Shown one piece after another: positions 41,674 through 49,855 of a stretch of DNA of 64,000 nucleotides (positions are counted from its first letter, which is position 1; the number at the start of each line of letters is the position of its first letter). The notes under the pieces are model-generated. The model did not search any database. It was not told the origin of the DNA and saw only the letters and a list, made by a program, of their open reading frames with translations. Source of the DNA: Nocardia beijingensis NBRC 16342 (lineage in GTDB: Bacteria > Actinomycetota > Actinomycetes > Mycobacteriales > Mycobacteriaceae); NCBI RefSeq assembly GCF_001612785.1, contig NZ_BDBC01000043.1:1-64000 (forward strand). The letters run 5' to 3'. Position numbers and translations under genes: made by a program.

Positions 41674-43968
41674 GTGACCACGCATCTGACCCACTGGGGG
41701 GCCTTCGAGGCGGACAGCGACGGTGAACGGCTCACGGCGGTACGACCGTGGCGTGGCGACCCGGAGCCGATGCCGTTGATCGGCAATGTCGCTTCGGCGC
41801 AGCATCATCCCACTCGAATCGATCGTCCGTATATCCGTCGGGGGTGGCTGGAGAACGGACCGGGGCCGGGGCCGCGCGGTTCGGAAGCTTTCGTTCCGGT
41901 GTCCTGGGAGCGGGCGTTGGACCTGCTGGCCGGCGAACTCGGCCGGGTGTACGGGCGGTACGGTGCGGAGGCTGTATTCGGCGGTTCGTACGGCTGGGCC
42001 AGCGCGGGGCGCTTCCATCACGCGCAGAGCCAATTGCACCGCTTCCTGAACTGTCTCGGCGGCTATGTCCGGCACGTGAACAGCTACAGTTTGGGCACCT
42101 CGACGGTCCTGCTGCCGTACGTCATCGGAGACATCGGCTGGGTGACGCAACAAGCCACGGCGAAGGCGGTGTTGGCCGAGCACTCCGAACTCGTGGTCGC
42201 TTTCGGGGGTCTGTCGCCGAAGAACGCGGCCGTGTCGCCGGGTGGCGTCTCCCGGCACAACATGCGGGGCTGGATCACGGCGGCGCGGGAGCGGGGCTGC
42301 CGATTCGTGTCGATCAGTCCATTGCGTGACGACACGCCGCCGGAGAGCGACGCCGAGTGGATCGCCCCATTGCCGGGCACGGACGTGGCGATGATGCTCG
42401 CGCTGGCGCAGGTGCTCGACGCGGAAGGTCTGGCCGACGAGGAGTTCCTGCGGGAGTACACGGTCGGCTACGACCGATTCGCTGCGTATCTGCGCGGGGC
42501 GGTGGACGGCGTCGTCAAGGATCCGGAGTGGGCCGAGGCGATCACCGGCGTGCGGGCCGAGCGCATCCGGATGCTGGCGCGCGAGATGGCCGCGGCCCGG
42601 ACCATGGTGACGGTGAGCTGGTCGTTGCAGCGGGCGCGGCATGGTGAGCAGCCGGTGTGGGCTGGGGTGGTGCTCGCGGCGATGCTGGGGCAGATCGGGC
42701 TTCCCGGTGGCGGGTTCGGGCATGGTTACGGATCGGCCGCGGGCGTCGGGGAGCCCGCGCGTGGGCCGGTGCCGCGACTTCCGCAGGGGCGCAACGGCGT
42801 CGATGCGTTCATTCCGGTCGCGCGGATCGCGGACATGCTGCTGAACCCGGGTGCGCCGTATCGGTACAACGGTCGGGAACTCGTGTATCCGGATGTGCGG
42901 TTGGTCTATTGGTGTGGTGGAAATCCGTTCCATCACCACCAGGACCTGGCCCGTTTGCGTGCGGCGTTCGCACGTCCTGACACCGTCGTCGTGCACGACG
43001 CGTTCTGGACGGCTACCGCACGGCACGCGGACATCGTGCTGCCGTCGACGATGTCGATCGAGCGTGACGATTTCGGTGCGGGGGAGGGCGACCGGTCGTT
43101 GTTCGCGATGCGAGCGTTGACCCGTCCGCCCGCCGAGGCGCGCGACGATTTCCGGATCTTCGCCGAGACGGCCGATCGGCTCGGAGTCGGCAAGGAGTTC
43201 ACCGAAGGGCGCTCGGTGTCGGAGTGGCTGCGGCATCTGTACGAGCGGTGGCGCGCGGAGCAGTCGAGTGCGGGCCACATGTTCCCGGATTTCGACGTGC
43301 TCTGGTCGGGCGAGGCGATCGAGCTTCCGGTGCCGGACCCACGGCAAGTGCTGGCCGCGGATTTTCGCGCCGATCCGGGCCGGTACCCGCTCAGCACGCC
43401 CAGCGGGAAGATCGAGATCTTCTCGGCGACCATCGATGGCTTCGGGTACACCGATTGTCCGCCGCATCCGGCGTGGCTGGAGCCGGAGGAGTGGCTCGGT
43501 GGCCCGGTCGCGAAGCGGTTTCCGGTGCAGTTGGTGGCGAATCAGCCGCGCACGAAGTTGCACAGTCAGCTCGACGTGGGCGCCTACAGTCAGTCGGTGA
43601 AGATCTCCGGGCGGGAGCCGATTCGGATGCATCCCGCGGACGTGGGCGCTCGTGGTCTGTGTGCTGGTGACATCGTGCGGGTGTTCAACGACCGGGGTAG
43701 TTGCTTGGCCGGGCTGGTCGTGGACGAGGGGGTGCGGCCCGGCGTCGCGCAGCTGTCCACCGGCGCGTGGTACGACCCGGATCCGGCGGATCCGGCGTTG
43801 TGCCGCCACGGTAATCCGAACGTGCTCATCGCCGACCGTCCGTCCTCCACGCTCAGCCAAGGGTGTGCGGGGCAGCTCACGATGGTGGAGATCGCGCGCT
43901 ATGCGGGCCCACTCCAGGAGGTGGAGGTGATTCGCCCGCCGGACCGGCTGGAACCGGACGCGCTGTGA
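41674..43968 (+). CDS. Molybdopterin oxidoreductase (BisC/TorA type)
   Basis: A 764-residue member of the DMSO reductase family, of the periplasm-type BisC/TorA branch, but without a Tat signal. The Mo ligand is predicted in NSYSLGTST (Ser as in DMSO reductase), and the branch-typical WSLQRARHGEQPVW and GYGSAAGVGEPARGPVPRLP blocks are present. There is no N-terminal CxxC cluster, consistent with biotin or methionine sulfoxide reductases. The C-terminal LVANQPRTKLHSQLD is the cofactor-dinucleotide binding block. GTG 41674 is taken as start. It probably reduces an S- or N-oxide; no dedicated chaperone or electron donor is in the window. It shares the strand with the LexA-like and sirtuin genes. 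Confidence 0.9.
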   Translation: MTTHLTHWGAFEADSDGERLTAVRPWRGDPEPMPLIGNVASAQHHPTRIDRPYIRRGWLENGPGPGPRGSEAFVPVSWERALDLLAGELGRVYGRYGAEAVFGGSYGWASAGRFHHAQSQLHRFLNCLGGYVRHVNSYSLGTSTVLLPYVIGDIGWVTQQATAKAVLAEHSELVVAFGGLSPKNAAVSPGGVSRHNMRGWITAARERGCRFVSISPLRDDTPPESDAEWIAPLPGTDVAMMLALAQVLDAEGLADEEFLREYTVGYDRFAAYLRGAVDGVVKDPEWAEAITGVRAERIRMLAREMAAARTMVTVSWSLQRARHGEQPVWAGVVLAAMLGQIGLPGGGFGHGYGSAAGVGEPARGPVPRLPQGRNGVDAFIPVARIADMLLNPGAPYRYNGRELVYPDVRLVYWCGGNPFHHHQDLARLRAAFARPDTVVVHDAFWTATARHADIVLPSTMSIERDDFGAGEGDRSLFAMRALTRPPAEARDDFRIFAETADRLGVGKEFTEGRSVSEWLRHLYERWRAEQSSAGHMFPDFDVLWSGEAIELPVPDPRQVLAADFRADPGRYPLSTPSGKIEIFSATIDGFGYTDCPPHPAWLEPEEWLGGPVAKRFPVQLVANQPRTKLHSQLDVGAYSQSVKISGREPIRMHPADVGARGLCAGDIVRVFNDRGSCLAGLVVDEGVRPGVAQLSTGAWYDPDPADPALCRHGNPNVLIADRPSSTLSQGCAGQLTMVEIARYAGPLQEVEVIRPPDRLEPDAL

Positions 43969-44062
43969 GGCCGCCGTGCGGCGCGGTGGCGACATCGCGC
44001 TTCGGTGGGTCCAGTGCGATGGCCGGTTCGCGGTGTCGGCCGGTGCCTCTACCATTCCCCGG

Positions 44063-44722
44063 GTGACCGGATACGACCCGCTCGATGCGTTCGAGCACCT
44101 CGACACCTCGACGTTGCCGCCGCGCCAGCAGCGGATTCTCGCCACGATTCGGGACTGGGTGCTGCGGTACGGGTATCCGCCGAATACGCGCGAGATCGGT
44201 GATGCGGTGGGTCTGCGGTCGGCGTCGTCGGTGTCCAAGCATCTGAAGAGCTTGGAGGAGCGTGGCTTTCTGCGCCGTGGCCGGACGGTGTCGCGTCCGA
44301 TGGATGTGCGGATGTTCTTGCAGGCCCCGGTGCGGGAGACCGCGGAGGATTCGGTGGCGGTGCCGGTGGTCGGTGATATCGCGGCGGGTGCTCCGATCCT
44401 GGCCGAGGAGCATGCCGACGACACGATGACGTTGCCGCGTGAACTCGTCGGTCGCGGCACGGTGTTCGGGTTGCGGGTGCGTGGTGATTCGATGGTCGAC
44501 GCGGCCATCTGCGACGGTGACATCGTGGTGGTGCGGCAGCAGCACGAGGCGCATTCGGGGGAAATTGTGGCGGCGATGATCGAGGGCGAGGCGACGGTGA
44601 AGGTCTACCGGCGGCGCAACGGTCACGTGTTCCTGGAGCCGCGTAATCCCGCCTACGAGGTGATCGACGGCGACGAAGCCGTGGTGCTCGGCAAGGTCGT
44701 GTCGGTGATGCGGCGGGTCTGA
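44063..44722 (+). CDS. LexA-like S24 repressor (paralogue)
   Basis: A 219-residue LexA-family protein with intact autoproteolysis machinery. The winged helix is PPRQQRILATIRDWVLRYGY, then PPNTREIGDAVGLRSASSVS and KHLKSLEERGFLRR; cleavage would fall between Ala108 and Gly109 (DIAAGAPI), with Ser143 (GDSMVD) and Lys180 (ATVKVYR) as the catalytic pair. Its N-terminal sequence differs from typical actinobacterial LexA proteins, so it is likely a second, LexA-like regulator. GTG 44063 is chosen. No SOS box is evident upstream. It sits between the molybdopterin oxidoreductase and the sirtuin. Confidence 0.88.
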   Translation: MTGYDPLDAFEHLDTSTLPPRQQRILATIRDWVLRYGYPPNTREIGDAVGLRSASSVSKHLKSLEERGFLRRGRTVSRPMDVRMFLQAPVRETAEDSVAVPVVGDIAAGAPILAEEHADDTMTLPRELVGRGTVFGLRVRGDSMVDAAICDGDIVVVRQQHEAHSGEIVAAMIEGEATVKVYRRRNGHVFLEPRNPAYEVIDGDEAVVLGKVVSVMRRV

Positions 44723-44781
44723 CCTGGGCGAACCGGCGGCGGGCTGGGTGCGGTGACCGCGGCGGCCGTACCCTGAACGGC

Positions 44782-45669
44782 ATGTCGGAGTTGGTGCGGA
44801 TGCCGCTCGGCGCCGGGTTCGAGCGGCTGGTGGGCTTGCTGGACGGGCGCCGGGTGGTCGCGTTGACCGGCGCCGGGATCTCGACCGACAGCGGGATCCC
44901 GGATTATCGCGGTCCGTCCTCGCCGCCGCGCACTCCGATGACCTACCAGCAGTTCGTCGGCGATCCGGTGTTCCGGCAGCGGTACTGGGCGCGTAATCAC
45001 GTCGGCTGGCGGCGGATGGACGGGTCGTGGCCCAATCCGGGGCATCGAGCGCTGGCACGGCTGGAGCGGATGGGCGTGGTCAGCGGGTTGATCACGCAGA
45101 ATGTGGATCTGTTGCACACCAAGGCGGGGCATCGGCGGGTGATCGATCTGCACGGCACGTATGCGCGGGTGCGCTGTCTGGGCTGTGGATCGCTGATCTC
45201 GCGGATGTCGCTCGCCGACCGGTTGGAGGCGGCGAATCCGGGCTTCGCGGAGGCGGTGACCACCGACGGGCTCGAGGTGGCGCCCGACGCCGATGCGGTG
45301 GTCGCCGACACAGCGGGTTTCCGGATGGTGGACTGCGCGCGCTGTGGCGGATTGCTGAAGCCGGATATCGTCTATTTCGGGGAGACCGTGCCCAAGGAGC
45401 GGGTCGCCGCGGCCTACGAGCTGGTCGAGGCCGCGGACGTGCTGCTAGTGGCCGGGTCGTCGCTGACGGTGATGTCGGGGTTGCGTTTCGTGCGTCACGC
45501 CGCCAAGCGCGGTCGTCCCGTCGTCATCGTCAATCGGGGACGCACGCGCGGTGACGAGCTGGCGGCGCTGACGCTGGATGCGGGGTGCTCGACGGTGCTG
45601 TCCGCGCTCGCCGAGCGTGTGGACGGGACGCGCGTGCCGGTCGCGGCCGAATCCGCTGGGCGGGCGTAG
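44782..45669 (+). CDS. cobB: Sir2-family NAD-dependent protein deacylase
   Basis: A 295-residue sirtuin. The NAD motif is GAGISTDSGIPDYRG (residues 30-44), followed by TQNVDLLH (105-112) and the catalytic His124 in DLHGTYARVRC. Four Cys at 132, 135, 185 and 188 form the zinc module, with a long insert between the two pairs. The C-terminal AGSSLTVMSG and IVNRGRTRGDE are standard. It removes acetyl or longer acyl groups from lysines. It starts at ATG 44782, 59 bp after the LexA-like gene, and may be co-transcribed with it. Confidence 0.9.
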   Translation: MSELVRMPLGAGFERLVGLLDGRRVVALTGAGISTDSGIPDYRGPSSPPRTPMTYQQFVGDPVFRQRYWARNHVGWRRMDGSWPNPGHRALARLERMGVVSGLITQNVDLLHTKAGHRRVIDLHGTYARVRCLGCGSLISRMSLADRLEAANPGFAEAVTTDGLEVAPDADAVVADTAGFRMVDCARCGGLLKPDIVYFGETVPKERVAAAYELVEAADVLLVAGSSLTVMSGLRFVRHAAKRGRPVVIVNRGRTRGDELAALTLDAGCSTVLSALAERVDGTRVPVAAESAGRA

Positions 45670-45912
45670 TCCCGATCATCTGCTCATTCCGGCCGGTGTC
45701 GTGCGCCGTGTGGTGGTTGCCGGGCCGAGCCTGGATGCCGCTGGGCCGGTGACGTTCAAGCCGCGCGGCCGGGATCGCGGTTCAGCGCGGGTCACCCATT
45801 CCGGCATGCACATCGGTCCATTGACCAAGGGACGTTTCCCGTGGCGTGCTGGTGCTATTCGGGGAAGGAATGGACGCAATGCCCTGATGAGGGGTATTCG
45901 AAGGAGGATCTT

Positions 45913-46116
45913 GTGGCCGAGAAGAGCTATCGCTCCGCCGAAACCGGTGAATATGTGAGTGAGCAGACCGCGGAGGAGAACCCGAGGACCACGCTCGGTG
46001 AGGACGAGCCGCACGACGGTGACAATCGGCGTGACCGTTCGGCGATCACCGGGCACTTCGTCAAGCCCGATACCAGCCGCCGCCATCCCGACACCACCGT
46101 CACCGAGAACGGGTGA
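45913..46116 (+). CDS. Small protein with a duplicated SAxTG motif
   Basis: A 67-residue basic/polar protein starting at GTG, five bases after AAGGAGG (45901-45907). It contains two related units: YRSAETGEYVSEQTAEENPR then TTLGEDE, and RSAITGHFVKPDTSRRHPDT then TV. The pattern RSAxTGxxV...(H/N)PxTT is found as single units in many small actinobacterial and phage proteins. A longer frame from 45841 would add a Cys-rich, unrelated start. No function is known. It lies alone between the sirtuin and the ABC operon. Confidence 0.7.
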   Translation: MAEKSYRSAETGEYVSEQTAEENPRTTLGEDEPHDGDNRRDRSAITGHFVKPDTSRRHPDTTVTENG

Positions 46117-46299
46117 CGCAGCCGATGTCGTGACAACGGGTGCCTGTCGAGCGTCCGGCAAGCGCTTGCGTTGATTCGGTATTCGCTCGACCGGTACCGC
46201 GTCGTACCTGATGGGGGCTGGTCGGCAGGGGGAGAGCGCCCGCGCCGCGGGTTCAGGATCGCGCTGATCGCAATCATTCTGTGAACCGTCCGCACACCT

Positions 46300-46316
46300 T
46301 ACTGTTCCGGACAGTA
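46300..46316. promoter_or_regulatory. Perfect palindrome before the ABC-flavoprotein operon
   Basis: TACTGT-TCCGG-ACAGTA is a perfect inverted repeat of 6-bp arms, 24 bp before the ATG at 46341, and probably overlaps the transcription start region of the operon. Which regulator binds is unknown; none is encoded next to the operon. Confidence 0.6.
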
Positions 46317-46340
46317 CTTCTCGTGTGAGGACCGTGTCAG

Positions 46341-47183
46341 ATGACGTTGCAGTTGGATCCGGCCACCTCCGCGCCGCCCTCCGCCCCGGCCGAGACGGCG
46401 ACCGAGAGCCCGTTCCCCTTCGCTCGCAGGCTGATCGGCCTGGCTCGGGCCTCTTCCGGGCTGGTCTTGGCGGTGATCATCTGGCAGTTGGGCGCTCGAT
46501 CCTGGCTCGGCGCGACCACTCCCGCGCCGACGGAGGTGCTCGAGGCCGGGTGGGAGCTGATCAGGTCGGGTGAGTTGTGGCAGCATCTGGCCGCCTCCGG
46601 GCGCCGGGTGGCGGTCGGGTTGGCCATCGGTATCGGCATCGGTCTGGTGTGCGGGGTGGCCGCGGGGTTGTTCCGTGTCGCCGAGGATCTGGTGAACGGT
46701 CCGTTGCAGGCGTTGCGGATGTTGCCGACGCTGGCTTTGGTGCCGGTGTTCATCATCTGGTTCGGTATCGGTGATTCGTTCAAGATCGCGCTGATCATCG
46801 TCGCGCCGATCTTCCCGATCTATCTGAACGTGCTGGCCGGTATCCGGGGCGTGGACCGGCGGCTGGTGGAGGCGGCGGAATCGTTGGGGCTCAACAGGTT
46901 CGAGCTGACCACGAAAATCATCCTGCCCGGGGCGTTGCCGCAGATCCTCGTCGGTTTGCGGCAAGCGCTCGGCATCGGCTGGCTGACCTTGGTGGTCGCG
47001 GAGATGCAGACGACACCGGTCGGTCTCGGGTTCTTGATGAACGATGCCAAGGAGTTCTTGCGGACCGACCAGATCTTCCTGGTTCTGGTGATCTACGCGG
47101 TGCTGGGGTTGCTCACCGATCTGTTCGTGCGTGTGCTGGAACACCGGTTCCTGGCGTGGCGCACCGGTTACGAGGGGAAGTAG
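46341..47183 (+). CDS. ABC transporter permease (SsuC/TauC-like)
   Basis: A 280-residue permease of the sulfonate/taurine/nitrate uptake type (BPD_transp_1). An N-terminal cytosolic tail is followed by about six membrane helices. The EAA loop that contacts the ATPase reads VDRRLVEAAESLGLNRFEL then TTKIILPGALPQI, the hallmark of this family. TLALVPVFIIWFGIGDSFKI is the typical central helix. The start is ATG 46341 behind GAGGACCGTGTC. It is the first gene of a five-gene operon. Confidence 0.9.
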   Translation: MTLQLDPATSAPPSAPAETATESPFPFARRLIGLARASSGLVLAVIIWQLGARSWLGATTPAPTEVLEAGWELIRSGELWQHLAASGRRVAVGLAIGIGIGLVCGVAAGLFRVAEDLVNGPLQALRMLPTLALVPVFIIWFGIGDSFKIALIIVAPIFPIYLNVLAGIRGVDRRLVEAAESLGLNRFELTTKIILPGALPQILVGLRQALGIGWLTLVVAEMQTTPVGLGFLMNDAKEFLRTDQIFLVLVIYAVLGLLTDLFVRVLEHRFLAWRTGYEGK

Positions 47184-47912
47184 ATGACCGCCACCATCGG
47201 GACCGGTGTCCGCATCCGCGGGGCGGGGCGCGCTTTCGGCGGCCGCACGGTATTGGGCGGAGTCGATCTGGATATCGCGCCGGGTGAATTCGTCGCCCTG
47301 CTCGGTGCCAGCGGCTCGGGGAAGAGCACGCTGCTGCGTGGTATCGGTGGCCTCGACCGTGGCTTCAGCGGATCGTTCGAGGTGCCTGGGTCGAAGGCGA
47401 TCGTGTTCCAGGAGCATCGGCTGATTCCGTGGATCAACGTGTGGCGCAATGTCGTACTGGGTGTCGACGGGGCCACGAAGGCGCGGGCGTTGGCAGCGCT
47501 GGAGGAAGTGGGGCTCACCGCGAAGGCGAACGCGTGGCCCGCGACGCTGTCGGGTGGGGAAGCGCAGCGTGTTGCCCTGGCCAGGGCGCTGGTCCGCAAT
47601 CCTGAGCTGCTGCTGCTGGATGAGCCGTTCGGTGCTCTCGACGCGCTGACCCGGTTGAAGGTGCAGGCTCTGGTTGCCCGTCTGTGGACGCTGCACCGGC
47701 AGTCGGTGCTGCTGGTGACCCATGACGTGGAAGAGGCGCTGCTGCTGGCCGATCGTGCGCTCGTGTTGCGTGCGGGTCGCATCGCCGAATCCTTCGATAT
47801 CACCGTCGCCCGCCCGCGTTCGGTGGTCGATCCCGAATTTTCCGCACTTCGCCGCCGGTTGCTGCTCGCACTCGGCGTGAATCCCGAGGCACCGACAGGA
47901 GCAGACGCATGA
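47184..47912 (+). CDS. ABC transporter ATP-binding protein (SsuB/TauB-like)
   Basis: A 242-residue ATPase. Walker A is GASGSGKST (residues 41-49), the signature motif is LSGGEAQRVALARAL, Walker B is LLLLDEPFGALDALT and the switch His is in VTHDVEEALLLADR. It energises the upstream permease, whose stop codon immediately precedes its ATG. The pattern (VFQEHRLIPWINVWRNVVLG around the Q-loop) matches sulfonate/taurine/nitrate ATPases. Confidence 0.93.
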   Translation: MTATIGTGVRIRGAGRAFGGRTVLGGVDLDIAPGEFVALLGASGSGKSTLLRGIGGLDRGFSGSFEVPGSKAIVFQEHRLIPWINVWRNVVLGVDGATKARALAALEEVGLTAKANAWPATLSGGEAQRVALARALVRNPELLLLDEPFGALDALTRLKVQALVARLWTLHRQSVLLVTHDVEEALLLADRALVLRAGRIAESFDITVARPRSVVDPEFSALRRRLLLALGVNPEAPTGADA

Positions 47913-49498
47913 GTGAACCGTTGCAGATCAGTACCGACGTCTTGGTGATCGGCGGCGGGCCCGCTGCCTGCTGGGCGGCGATCCATGCCCGTGAGGCCGG
48001 CGCCGAGGTCACGTTGGTGGACAAGGGGTACTGCGGGACCAGCGGCGCCACCGCCCCCTCCGGCACCGGTGTGTGGTACGTGGCGCCGGAGGCGACCGCG
48101 CGGGCGAACGCGAAGGCCAGCCGGGAGGCGTTGGGCGGGCATCTGGCCGACCACTACTGGATGGACCGGGTGCTGGATCAGACCTACGCGAACATGAATC
48201 GGCTGGCGGTGGAGGGGCGGTATCCGTTTCCCGTCGATCCCGCCACGGGTGAGCAGGTCCGCACCGGTGTGCAGGGGCCGGAGTACATGCGGCGGATGCG
48301 GGCGTGGGTGAAGCGTGCCGGGGTGCGCATCCTGGATCACTCGCCCGCGCTGGAATTGCTGGTCGATGCCGACGGCGTGGTGCGCGGCGCGGCGGGTTAC
48401 CAGCGTCAGGCCGACCGGGACTACCGTGTCGTGGCCGGTGCGGTGGTGCTGGCCACCGGTGGGTGCGCGTTCCTGTCCCGTGCGCTGGGCACCAACGTCG
48501 ATACCGGTGACGGCGCGCTGATGGCGGCCGAGGTGGGTGCTCGGTTCTCGGGGATGGAATTCTCCAACGCTTACGCGATCGTGCCGAAGGGCTCGACGAT
48601 CACCAAGACCGCCTACTACGGTTACGCGACGTTCTTCCACGAGGACGGGCGGGTGCTCGAGGGCGCGGGTTCGACCAAGGGCCGTTCGGTGATCGCGCGA
48701 GCTCTGTTGCGGGAGAGAGTGTTCGCGCAGCTCGATCGGGCCGACGCGGCGGTGCAGGCGCAGATGCGGCTGGGTCAGCCGAATTTCTTCCTGCAGTTCG
48801 ATCGGCGCGGCATCGACCCGTTCACCGACCGGTTCGAGGTGGATCTGCTCGCCGAGGGCACCGTTCGCGGCACCGGCGGCATCGATGTCGTCGACGACGA
48901 CTGCGCCACCACGGTGCCGGGCTTGTACGCGGCGGGTGACGCGGCGACCAGAGAACGGATCTGCGGCGGTTTCACCGGTGGCGGCAGCCACAATTCGGCG
49001 TGGGCGATGTCGTCGGGCAGTTGGGCGGGTCGTGGCGCGGCGTTGTTCGCGTTGGGATCGGGCCGGGCCGGGAGCGCCGATGTGCGTGGCGCGGGGCGTG
49101 CCGGGTTGCGACCGGAGCACGCGGAGTCGGTGTCCGCCGCGGAGGTGGTGGCGGCCGTGCAGCAAGAGGTGATTCCGTTCGAGAAGAACTACTTGCGCCA
49201 TGGCGACCGGATCCGGCCCGCGGTGGACCGGCTGGACGACGTGTGGGCCGACGCCAGCCGTGGGTTGGGCGGCGGTACGGGAGATGAGCGGGTGCGGGCT
49301 CGCCAGGCCGCGGCCATGACCGCCGTGGGGCGGCTGATGTATCGGTCGACGCTGGCGCGCACGGAGACGCGGGGGATGAGCAAACGGGCGGATCACCCGG
49401 ATCTGGACCCGGAGCAGCACCATCACATCCTGGCCGGCGGGCTCGACGAGGTGTGGACGGCGACGTCGGCGGCGGTCAGCACAGCGGCGGTGGCGTGA
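47909..49498 (+). CDS. FAD-binding oxidoreductase (AprA/SdhA-like flavoprotein)
   Basis: A 529-residue flavoprotein of the succinate dehydrogenase/fumarate reductase/APS reductase alpha superfamily. The FAD motif is VLVIGGGPAACWAAIHAREA (about residues 11-30) with the acidic partner in VTLVDKGYCGTSGATAPSG, and the late FAD block is GLYAAGDAATRERICGGFTG. It overlaps the ATPase stop by ATGA and the next gene, a double [4Fe-4S] ferredoxin, by one base. The pair recalls the AprA/AprB arrangement of dissimilatory APS reductase, but it is not close enough to call it that. It probably oxidises or reduces the imported compound inside the cell. Confidence 0.87.
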   Translation: MSEPLQISTDVLVIGGGPAACWAAIHAREAGAEVTLVDKGYCGTSGATAPSGTGVWYVAPEATARANAKASREALGGHLADHYWMDRVLDQTYANMNRLAVEGRYPFPVDPATGEQVRTGVQGPEYMRRMRAWVKRAGVRILDHSPALELLVDADGVVRGAAGYQRQADRDYRVVAGAVVLATGGCAFLSRALGTNVDTGDGALMAAEVGARFSGMEFSNAYAIVPKGSTITKTAYYGYATFFHEDGRVLEGAGSTKGRSVIARALLRERVFAQLDRADAAVQAQMRLGQPNFFLQFDRRGIDPFTDRFEVDLLAEGTVRGTGGIDVVDDDCATTVPGLYAAGDAATRERICGGFTGGGSHNSAWAMSSGSWAGRGAALFALGSGRAGSADVRGAGRAGLRPEHAESVSAAEVVAAVQQEVIPFEKNYLRHGDRIRPAVDRLDDVWADASRGLGGGTGDERVRARQAAAMTAVGRLMYRSTLARTETRGMSKRADHPDLDPEQHHHILAGGLDEVWTATSAAVSTAAVA

Positions 49499-49839
49499 TG
49501 ATCGAGATCGTGCGCGCGGATGACTGCATCGGCTGCGACAAGTGCGTGGACGTGTGCCCGACGAATGTGTTCGACCGTACCGACAGCGGGATTCCGGTGA
49601 TCGCGCGGCAATCGGATTGCCAGACCTGTTTCATGTGCGAGGCGTACTGCCCGACGGACGCGCTGTACGTCGATCCGGAGGCGACGCCGCTGGCCGATCA
49701 CGACGCCGTGCCCGGCGAGCACATCGGCCGCTACCGCAAGGAACTCGGCTGGGGTCGTGGCCGTAAACCGGGCAGTCTGGTCGCGGTGGGGCCGCGTCTT
49801 CCGCACGGCACTCCGCCGCCGCGGTTGTCGGAACTCTGA
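49498..49839 (+). CDS. Double [4Fe-4S] ferredoxin
   Basis: A 113-residue ferredoxin with two cluster motifs: DDCIGCDKCVDVCPTNVF and DCQTCFMCEAYCPTDAL, each CxxCxxCxxxCP, within the first 65 residues, plus a C-terminal tail of about 45 residues with basic and proline residues. The ATG overlaps the flavoprotein stop codon (TGATG), so the two are translated together. It probably carries electrons to or from the FAD of its partner, as AprB does for AprA. Confidence 0.93.
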   Translation: MIEIVRADDCIGCDKCVDVCPTNVFDRTDSGIPVIARQSDCQTCFMCEAYCPTDALYVDPEATPLADHDAVPGEHIGRYRKELGWGRGRKPGSLVAVGPRLPHGTPPPRLSEL

Positions 49840-49855
49840 ACTACGAAAGCGAATC

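Noticed and set aside
40999..44523. A 1174-codon open frame on the minus strand opposite the molybdopterin oxidoreductase and LexA-like genes
   Set aside because: It is His/Arg/Pro-rich without any domain, and the plus-strand genes are clear. High GC content keeps antisense frames open.
47168..49426. A 752-codon minus-strand frame opposite the flavoprotein gene
   Set aside because: Antisense to a well-supported gene, Arg/His-rich, no family.
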